From contig NZ_CP046525.1 in NCBI RefSeq assembly GCF_021497965.1, positions 1,643,668 through 1,707,667 on the forward strand: DNA of 64,000 bases, written 5' to 3'. Positions 58,780 to 64,000 of this stretch are shown in pieces. How positions within the stretch are numbered: position 1 is the stretch's first letter; every line of letters starts with the position of its first letter. The translations under genes were made by a program, and so were the position numbers. This DNA is from Streptococcus infantis (GTDB lineage Bacteria > Bacillota > Bacilli > Lactobacillales > Streptococcaceae). Below the pieces are notes generated by a model. It searched no databases. It was not told the DNA's origin and saw only the letters and a list, made by a program, of their open reading frames with translations.

Positions 58780-59532
58780 TCACTTTTTAGATTTTTTCTC
58801 CAGAATATCTCTTAATTTCCGAACCTTGAGACGGGTAATCGGGCAGCGATGTTCCTCATAAAAAACCACTTCTAAATTTTTTCGATCAATTTCCCTAATA
58901 TTTCCTACATTAACAAGAAATGATTTATGAGCGGAATAAAATCTTTGGGTTTCTTTATCTTTTTCTTGGATATCCGTCATGGTTCCATAAAATTCTTTAG
59001 CGAAATTCTTACCAATAATCCGTAACTTATGAGAAACACCTGTTGTTTCAATATACAAAATATCATGGTAGGGGATCTTCAAATCATTCCCCTTGTAGTT
59101 ATAGTCAAAATAATCCACAACATCTTTATTTTCAAGCAGCATACTCTTGGTATATAAGATACTCTGTTTGATACGTTTCTTAAATAATTCATCATTGATA
59201 TCTTTATCAACAAAATCCAAGGCGGATACTTGATATTTGTAAGTTAAGGTAGCAAATTCTGATCTACTAGTGATAAATACGATAATTGCATAGGGATTGT
59301 GGTGACGAATAAACTGTGCGACTTCAAATCCTTTTTTCTCAACTCCATGAATATCAATATCTAGAAAATAAAGCTGGTTTACTTCGTCATTTTCGATATA
59401 TTCCTTAAATTCTCGTTCTTTACCTGTTGTTTTATAAGAAATAGGAATATTTAATTCCTTTGAAATTTCATCCAAGGTTCTTTCTAGTCTGACTTGATGT
59501 TGAATAACATCTTCTAAAATTAATACTTTCAT
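58780..59532 (-). CDS. comE: Competence response regulator ComE
   Basis: 250 residues. N-terminal receiver domain with phospho-acceptor Asp58 (LYFLDIDIHG) and C-terminal LytTR DNA-binding domain (from about residue 140: YHDILYIETTGVSHKLRIIG, SAHKSFLVNVGNI). Activates early competence genes through paired ACAnTTcaG sites. Overlaps comD by 4 bp. Sequence and length match pneumococcal ComE closely. Confidence 0.97.
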   Translation of the reverse strand: MKVLILEDVIQHQVRLERTLDEISKELNIPISYKTTGKEREFKEYIENDEVNQLYFLDIDIHGVEKKGFEVAQFIRHHNPYAIIVFITSRSEFATLTYKYQVSALDFVDKDINDELFKKRIKQSILYTKSMLLENKDVVDYFDYNYKGNDLKIPYHDILYIETTGVSHKLRIIGKNFAKEFYGTMTDIQEKDKETQRFYSAHKSFLVNVGNIREIDRKNLEVVFYEEHRCPITRLKVRKLRDILEKKSKK

Positions 59533-60848
59533 TCAAACTCTCTCTTAAATCTAATAATCTGTCTAAATGTACTATCTTCCATCTCTGTTTCTAAAATGAT
59601 ATTTTCATACTTATCCAAAATTTCTTTAACATTATTAAGACCTATTCCTCTATTTCTACCCTTTGTAGAAAAACCTAGCTCAAATAAATCTTCCGAAGGA
59701 TTCATAACGATATTACATGAATTTTGAATCACGATAACTGTCTCCAAATCCATCTTAATCACTGCAACTTCCATTTGTTTCAAATAACTTTCTGCAGCAC
59801 CTTCAACAGCGTTGTTTAGCAAAACACTCATAATCCGAACAAGATCGAGTAAATCGATTGACAATCTTGTAACAACATCCTTTACCTCAAGTGTAAACTC
59901 CACATCATTATTTTGTGCATATACAATGGATCGAGCAATCAAACTTCGTAAAGCTGAATCTTCTATGTTATTTAAATCAAAGTAGGTATATTTATCTGAA
60001 CGCAATTTCTGATTAGCTTTCACTAAAACTTTATTGTAAATTCTGTCAATTTCCTGTAAATCACCGCTGTCAATTGCCATTTGCATACTGACAAGCATTC
60101 CTGCATAGTCATGACGAAAACCGCGGATTTCATTATACAAACTAACAATTTCATCAGTGTAAGTCTGTAAATGTTCTTGTTCAAATTTCTTCTGTTTTAG
60201 AGCGATCTCTCTTTCAGCTTGAACCTTATGAGCGTTCATTGCAAAGAAGATTAGTAATAAACAAATAAAGACAATTGTTGCTAAAATACTACTGAAATTA
60301 TTAAAATGAGCATGAATACCCACCATATCTGAAATGAATAATAGAACTTGTAAAGTAAAGAAAATTAAAATGACCTTTTTGAAAAATGGATAAAGGTAAT
60401 CTTTATCAAAATAAGTAAGTTCAAGATGAAAATAAGTAATAATTTTTTTAGTGATAAAATACGTCAGCATCAAAACCACTACAAAAAATAAATCTTCATA
60501 TTTTATTAAGAAAGAATCACCTGTTATAGAGGATATGATTACTGCTATAAATGTATGAGTACTTTGATATAATAAAGACAATAATAAACTAATAAAAATA
60601 GCTTTGAACTTATTATATTTTTTAAATCCTATTAAATAAGCAAAGATAATACAGGTAAATGAAATTTTTTCCATTCCTAATCCATGTAAAGAAGTTAAAT
60701 AGAATAAAATTTCAACAATAGACTGTAATATAAATACCCAAGAAATAAACAGATATCTTTCTTTTTTTGTTGCCTTACAAATGAGTTCATAGCTATTTGT
60801 TAGAATAAAAATATGAAGAATAACTATGAGTATTTTCAATAAATCCAT
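59529..60848 (-). CDS. comD: Competence histidine kinase ComD
   Basis: 439 residues (pneumococcal ComD: 441). Six or seven membrane helices in the first 215 form the pheromone sensor; then a coiled linker and phospho-His246 in GFRHDYAGML; the ATPase domain has LLNNAVEGA and the GLNN/GIGL box (KGRNRGIGLNNVKEIL). The C-terminal half is nearly identical to pneumococcal ComD and the N-terminal sensor is diverged, as usual where the pheromone type differs. The gene has no comC in front of it. No frameshift. Confidence 0.96.
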   Translation of the reverse strand: MDLLKILIVILHIFILTNSYELICKATKKERYLFISWVFILQSIVEILFYLTSLHGLGMEKISFTCIIFAYLIGFKKYNKFKAIFISLLLSLLYQSTHTFIAVIISSITGDSFLIKYEDLFFVVVLMLTYFITKKIITYFHLELTYFDKDYLYPFFKKVILIFFTLQVLLFISDMVGIHAHFNNFSSILATIVFICLLLIFFAMNAHKVQAEREIALKQKKFEQEHLQTYTDEIVSLYNEIRGFRHDYAGMLVSMQMAIDSGDLQEIDRIYNKVLVKANQKLRSDKYTYFDLNNIEDSALRSLIARSIVYAQNNDVEFTLEVKDVVTRLSIDLLDLVRIMSVLLNNAVEGAAESYLKQMEVAVIKMDLETVIVIQNSCNIVMNPSEDLFELGFSTKGRNRGIGLNNVKEILDKYENIILETEMEDSTFRQIIRFKREFE

Positions 60849-60922
60849 TATATCTCCCTATAATGTTTTCTCTTTTTTCTTTTAAATGAACTTACAAATC
60901 TATTATACAAAATGTGATTTAT

Positions 60923-60968
60923 ATTATAAACAATCATTCTCAACTGTACATTTTTGTACCTGAACTGT
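60923..60968 (-). promoter_or_regulatory. ComE-dependent promoter of comDE (Ceb box and -10)
   Basis: Minus strand ACAGTTCAG (60960-60968), 12 bp, ACAGTTGAG (60939-60947), then 10 bp and TATAAT (60923-60928). The two half-sites and spacing match the ComE binding consensus. A 5' leader of about 68 nt leads straight to the comD ATG at 60848. No comC ORF (about 40 codons with a Gly-Gly leader) lies anywhere in 60849-61017. Confidence 0.9.
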
Positions 60969-60977
60969 CATTTTTTT

Positions 60978-61005
60978 ACAAAAAACGCTGGGTTACCCCA
61001 GCGTT
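60978..61005 (-). terminator. Terminator after tRNA-Arg
   Basis: AACGCTGGG / CCCAGCGTT 9-bp stem with a GTAA loop and TTTTTT on the minus strand, 10 bp before the Ceb box. Confidence 0.93.
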
Positions 61006-61017
61006 AAATCTAGTATA

Positions 61018-61091
61018 TGATCCCAGCAGGATTCGAACCTGCGACCGTTCGCTTAGAAGGCGAATGCTCTATCCAGCTGAGCTATGAGACC
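61018..61091 (-). tRNA. tRNA-Arg (TCT)
   Basis: 74-nt minus-strand cloverleaf: acceptor GGTCTCA/TGGGATC, discriminator A, anticodon TCT in CTTCTAA, T-loop GGTTCGAATCC. tRNA-Arg next to comCDE is the usual mitis-group position. Confidence 0.97.
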
Positions 61092-61101
61092 TAACTAGTT
61101 T

Positions 61102-61130
61102 ATCTTATCAAAATAATTAAGAATAGTCAA
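61102..61130 (-). promoter_or_regulatory. tRNA-Arg promoter
   Basis: TTGACT (61125-61130), 17 bp, TGATAAGAT with TAAGAT at 61102-61107. Confidence 0.8.
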
Positions 61131-61132
61131 TC

Positions 61133-61612
61133 CTATTTATGATAAGGAGAGCCTTGTTGAATGGTAAAAGCTCGGTATATCTGCTCTGTTAATACGAGAC
61201 GCATTAATTGATGTGGGAGAGTTAAACGGCCAAAACTTACTGATAGGTTAGCTCGTTTTTTCACTTCATTAGATAATCCTAAACTTCCACCGATAACAAA
61301 GGTTAAGGTTGAAAAACCATTAATAGATGCTCGTTCTAGCTGTTTACTGAATTCTTCAGAAGACAAAGTTTTCCCTTCAATAGCTAAAACAACAACAAAT
61401 TCTCTATCCCCAATTTTGGAAAGAATTCGATTCCCTTCTAAATCCAAGATTTTTTCGTTTTCAGAATCACTAGCACGATCTGGTGTCTTCTCATCAGCTA
61501 ATTCAACCATTTCGACAGTAGCAAAACGAGAAATTCTCTTAGAATACTCAGCAATTCCATCTTTTAGATACTTTTCTTTTAGTTTTCCAACTGTTACAAT
61601 TTTAATTTTCAT
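61133..61612 (-). CDS. rlmH: 23S rRNA pseudouridine-1915 N3-methyltransferase
   Basis: 159 residues, SPOUT methyltransferase with the C-terminal knot ([44 protein letters not shown]). Modifies 23S rRNA on 70S ribosomes. Divergent from htrA. Confidence 0.96.
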   Translation of the reverse strand: MKIKIVTVGKLKEKYLKDGIAEYSKRISRFATVEMVELADEKTPDRASDSENEKILDLEGNRILSKIGDREFVVVLAIEGKTLSSEEFSKQLERASINGFSTLTFVIGGSLGLSNEVKKRANLSVSFGRLTLPHQLMRLVLTEQIYRAFTIQQGSPYHK

Positions 61613-61637
61613 GCTTCTATTTTATCACAATCGTATT

Positions 61638-61711
61638 TTATTCACATCTTATTCACAAATAAAAACAGGGAAAATAGTGATAAATTCACAAGTTTTTAAC
61701 AATTTTCCACA
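61638..61711. promoter_or_regulatory. Second cluster of DnaA-box-like sequences, rlmH-htrA gap
   Basis: TTATTCACA at 61638-61646 and 61649-61657 and TTTTCCACA at 61703-61711, each one change from TTATCCACA, within 75 bp, 2.2 kb from the main oriC cluster. Confidence 0.5.
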
Positions 61712-61733
61712 GATTGTGAAAAATTTAAACTTT

Positions 61734-61766
61734 TTTAAGTTAGGATTAAGTTAATAATTTTATAAT
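61734..61766 (+). promoter_or_regulatory. CiaR-activated promoter of htrA-parB
   Basis: TTTAAG-5 nt-ATTAAG direct repeat (61734-61750), the CiaR binding pattern, exactly 10 bp before a TATAAT -10 (61761-61766). htrA and parB are known CiaRH targets in pneumococcus. Confidence 0.88.
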
Positions 61767-61795
61767 TTTATAAAATAAATTTGGAGGATTCTTCT

Positions 61796-62971
61796 ATGAA
61801 GAAAAACTTAAAAAAATGGGGACAACTTTTATTAATCATTCTCATTAGCTTTTTTAGTGGTATTTTAGGTACTTTTACAACATTACAGCTCAGTCAAAAA
61901 CAAAATAGTGGTACGACAACTACCACTACTGTCAGTAAAGCAGCTGTAAAAAATGAAAACTCAACTACACAAGCAGTCGATAAAGTTAAAGATGCTGTTG
62001 TATCTGTCATTACTTACTCATCAAACTCTCAAAACAGTTTAATCACATCTGATGAAACTGATATGGATACCAATGCTGAACAAGTATTCAGTGAAGGTTC
62101 TGGTGTCATTTATAAAAAGGAAGGGGATACTGCTTATATTGTAACAAATACTCACGTTATTAATGGCGCTAAAAAAGTTGATATTCGTTTAGCAGATGGT
62201 ACAAAAGTTCCTGGTGATATTGTGGGTTCTGATACTTATTCAGATATTGCTGTTGTAAAAATTGCTGCAGATAAGGTCACAACAGTGGCCGAATTTGGTG
62301 ATTCTAATCAACTAACAGTTGGAGAAACAGCTATTGCAATCGGAAGTCCCCTAGGTTCTGAATATGCCAATACTGTGACACAAGGGATTGTATCAAGTTT
62401 AAATAGAAATGTCTCTCTAAAATCCGAAGATGGACAAGCTATCTCAACCAATGCTATCCAAACAGATACAGCTATTAACCCTGGTAACTCAGGTGGTCCT
62501 TTGATTAATATCCAAGGCCAAGTTATCGGTATTACATCAAGTAAGATTGCCTCTAATGGTGGAACATCTGTCGAAGGTCTTGGTTTTGCAATTCCTGCAA
62601 ACGACGTAATCAACATTATTAAACAATTAGAAAAAGATGGAAAAGTAACTCGACCTGCTCTTGGAATCCACATGGTTAACTTATCAAATCTTAATACAAC
62701 TGATCTTCAAAAACTAAAACTTCCTGGAAATGTTACTTCTGGTGTAGCTGTTCGTTCTGTTCAAAAAAATATGCCTGCCAATGGACATCTGCAACAATAT
62801 GACGTCATTACAAAAATAGATGATAAAGCTATTTCTTCCACTACTGAATTACAAAGTGCTCTATATAGCCACTCTATTGGAGATGAAATGACTGTAACTT
62901 ATTACCGTAATGGTAAAGAAGAAACAACTAAAATCAAGTTGGACAAGAGTACTAGTGATTTAAATCAATAG
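61796..62971 (+). CDS. htrA: Serine protease HtrA
   Basis: 391 residues. One N-terminal membrane anchor (residues 10-28), Ser/Thr-rich stretch, trypsin-like domain with His120 (TNTHVINGA), Asp150 (YSDIAVVKI), Ser232 (NPGNSGGPL), and a C-terminal PDZ domain (from about 290). Surface quality-control protease that also degrades the competence pheromone and affects competence in pneumococcus. ATG 61796 has TTGGAGG 8 nt upstream. Confidence 0.97.
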   Translation: MKKNLKKWGQLLLIILISFFSGILGTFTTLQLSQKQNSGTTTTTTVSKAAVKNENSTTQAVDKVKDAVVSVITYSSNSQNSLITSDETDMDTNAEQVFSEGSGVIYKKEGDTAYIVTNTHVINGAKKVDIRLADGTKVPGDIVGSDTYSDIAVVKIAADKVTTVAEFGDSNQLTVGETAIAIGSPLGSEYANTVTQGIVSSLNRNVSLKSEDGQAISTNAIQTDTAINPGNSGGPLINIQGQVIGITSSKIASNGGTSVEGLGFAIPANDVINIIKQLEKDGKVTRPALGIHMVNLSNLNTTDLQKLKLPGNVTSGVAVRSVQKNMPANGHLQQYDVITKIDDKAISSTTELQSALYSHSIGDEMTVTYYRNGKEETTKIKLDKSTSDLNQ

Positions 62972-63027
62972 TTTACAGATTTGTAAACTTACTTTACATA
63001 ATATCAAAGTTGTGATACTGTAGAAAC

Positions 63028-63789
63028 ATGGAAGAATTTAAACTCATTCGTATAAGTGATATTCAAAAAAATCCCTATCAACCACGTAAAGAATTTTCAG
63101 AAGAAAAAATAAAAGAACTTGCTCAATCTATCAAAGAAAATGGATTAATTCAACCCATTATCGTCCGTCAATCTCCAGTTATTGGATACGAAATTCTAGC
63201 TGGAGAAAGACGGTATCGTGCATCCATAGCAGCTGGACTTTCAGAGGTACCTGTAATCATCAAAAAACTTTCTGATCAAGATATGATGATTCACTCAGTC
63301 ATTGAAAATTTGCAGCGGGAAGACTTAAATCCGATTGAGGAAGCAAAAGCTTATCAATCTTTAATTGATAAAGGGTATACTCATGCAGAAATTGCTGACA
63401 AAATGGGAAAATCACGTCCCTATATTACTAATCTTGTTCGCTTACTTACTCTCCCTGATTTTATTCTAACGGAAGTAGAAACTGGAAAATTATCTCAAGC
63501 ACATGCTCGACTCCTAATCCAGCTACCTGTTGAAGAACAAAAAAAATTACTTCATCGTATTCAGACAGAGGATTTATCAGTTCGGCAAGTAGAACATTTA
63601 CTTCAAGAGGAAAAAAAGAAGAAGAAAATCAGAGAAAAAGATTACTTTATCAAAGAAGAAGAAGAAAATTTAAAAAAATTGTTGGGATTAGATGTCCAAA
63701 TTGTCCTTCAAAAAAAAGAGGCAGGAAAAATAACTATCTCTTTTCATAATCAAGAAGAGTACCAACGTTTTATTAACAGCCTGAAATAA
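63028..63789 (+). CDS. parB: Chromosome partitioning protein ParB (Spo0J)
   Basis: 253 residues. CTPase/ParB N-terminal domain (NPYQPRKEF, GEEI-type GERRYRAS, ENLQREDLNPIEEA), helix-turn-helix (YTHAEIADKMGKSRPYITNLVRLL) and a C-terminal dimer domain. No ParA; streptococci lack it. Binds parS near oriC and loads condensin. Follows htrA by 56 bp and shares its CiaR-regulated transcript. The ATG at 63028 lacks a strong ribosome-binding site (only TGTAGAAAC before it). Confidence 0.95.
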   Translation: MEEFKLIRISDIQKNPYQPRKEFSEEKIKELAQSIKENGLIQPIIVRQSPVIGYEILAGERRYRASIAAGLSEVPVIIKKLSDQDMMIHSVIENLQREDLNPIEEAKAYQSLIDKGYTHAEIADKMGKSRPYITNLVRLLTLPDFILTEVETGKLSQAHARLLIQLPVEEQKKLLHRIQTEDLSVRQVEHLLQEEKKKKKIREKDYFIKEEEENLKKLLGLDVQIVLQKKEAGKITISFHNQEEYQRFINSLK

Positions 63790-63997
63790 GGCTGTTATTT
63801 TATTTTTCTCAACTCACAGACTTATCCACTAAATCAGTATGTGAAAAGTCAATTAAATCACAGATAAAACTTCTTATCCACAACTTGTGGATAAATCTTT
63901 TAAACATTGTGGATTGTTTTTCACAAGTTGTGGAAAAAATACTTGCTATATGATAAAATAGGTGTAAGATTATACCTTTTAGAAAAGGAGGAGTTTG
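63790..63997. promoter_or_regulatory. oriC: oriC: DnaA-box cluster upstream of dnaA
   Basis: DnaA boxes: TTATCCACT (63822-63830), TTATCCACA (63874-63882), reverse TGTGGATAA (63886-63894), reverse TGTGGATTG (63908-63916), reverse TGTGGAAAA (63929-63937). An AT-rich stretch follows, and an extended -10 (TGATAAAAT, 63951-63959) for dnaA. The last box overlaps the -35 region, which fits autoregulation by DnaA. Confidence 0.9.
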
Positions 63998-64000
63998 TTG
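63998..64000 (+). CDS. dnaA: Chromosomal replication initiator DnaA, start codon only
   Basis: The window ends with AAAAGGAGGAGTTTG TTG; the final TTG lies 6-8 nt after a strong ribosome-binding site. Pneumococcal dnaA also starts at TTG after the same sequence. Only the start codon is in the window. Confidence 0.75.

Noticed and set aside
60848-60935. 29-codon ORF starting MIVYNINH on the minus strand in the comD leader
   Set aside because: Its ATG overlaps the promoter region upstream of the expected transcription start, it has no ribosome-binding site and no Gly-Gly leader, so it is not comC.
62308-62673. 121-codon ORF antisense to htrA
   Set aside because: It lies wholly in the protease coding sequence with no expression signals.

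Overview
The window is chromosomal DNA from a mitis-group Streptococcus, a close relative of S. pneumoniae, S. mitis, S. oralis or S. infantis. The evidence is low GC, strong AAGGAGG ribosome-binding sites and extended TGnTATAAT promoters. It also has ComD/ComE of pneumococcal type, PcsB, the bgaC-PTS locus, the htrA-parB-oriC arrangement and a TTG-initiated dnaA at the right edge. Species cannot be fixed from this sequence alone.

Layout, left to right. 1-1313: 5' part of hisS and an MptD-like ECF S component. 1311-6404: methionine importer metQ/M20 peptidase/metN/metI behind a perfect 29-bp MET-box palindrome, and the amino-acid binding lipoprotein aatB. 6508-8265: azlCD exporter and an unknown lipoprotein. 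8332-10449: tsaB-rimI-tsaD. 10526-10983: a small operon with a 31-codon hydrophobic ORF and a 68-residue membrane protein, at the place pneumococcus keeps cibABC. 11185-13105: rpoY-rnjA. 13146-20908: galM, agaS, mannose-family PTS EIIA/D/C/B and surface beta-galactosidase bgaC, with a divergent GntR regulator and an excellent cre site. 21176-21691: a relic of the LPXTG hexosaminidase gene strH, with the catalytic part gone and codon 7 a stop. 21738-35874: the purine operon purC-L-F-M-N-H-D-E-K-(75 aa)-purB, with structured repeat elements inside. 36324-38223: rpsB-tsf. 38494-39705: a FemX/MurM-like transferase. 39921-48962: pcsB, mreCD, ecfTA2A1, pgsA, rodZ, yfmH/yfmF. 49122-53306: yaaA-recF, guaB, trpS. 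53512-58538: an ABC-F protein, a YhgE/Pip protein and its TetR regulator. 58578-61091: tRNA-Asn, tRNA-Glu, comE, comD, tRNA-Arg. 61133-64000: rlmH, htrA, parB, the DnaA-box cluster of oriC and the dnaA start codon.

How it fits together. Most genes left of oriC run away from it, as expected for the leading strand; galM to mptD continue in the gene order that pneumococcus has on the other side of oriC, so the block looks transferred by an inversion around the origin. Two parS sites (44919-44934 and 55205-55219) sit with parB. The bga cluster takes terminal beta-1,3-galactose, imports it through the PTS and processes it with AgaS and GalM.

Most notable finding: the comCDE promoter, with its two ComE half-sites spaced 12 bp, is intact and drives full-length comD and comE, but no comC pheromone gene lies between promoter and comD. 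Second are the strH relic, the tiny-peptide operon at the cib locus, paired hairpin repeat elements in the purine cluster and twin TetR operators. No CRISPR array, intact insertion sequence, prophage or rRNA gene was seen.
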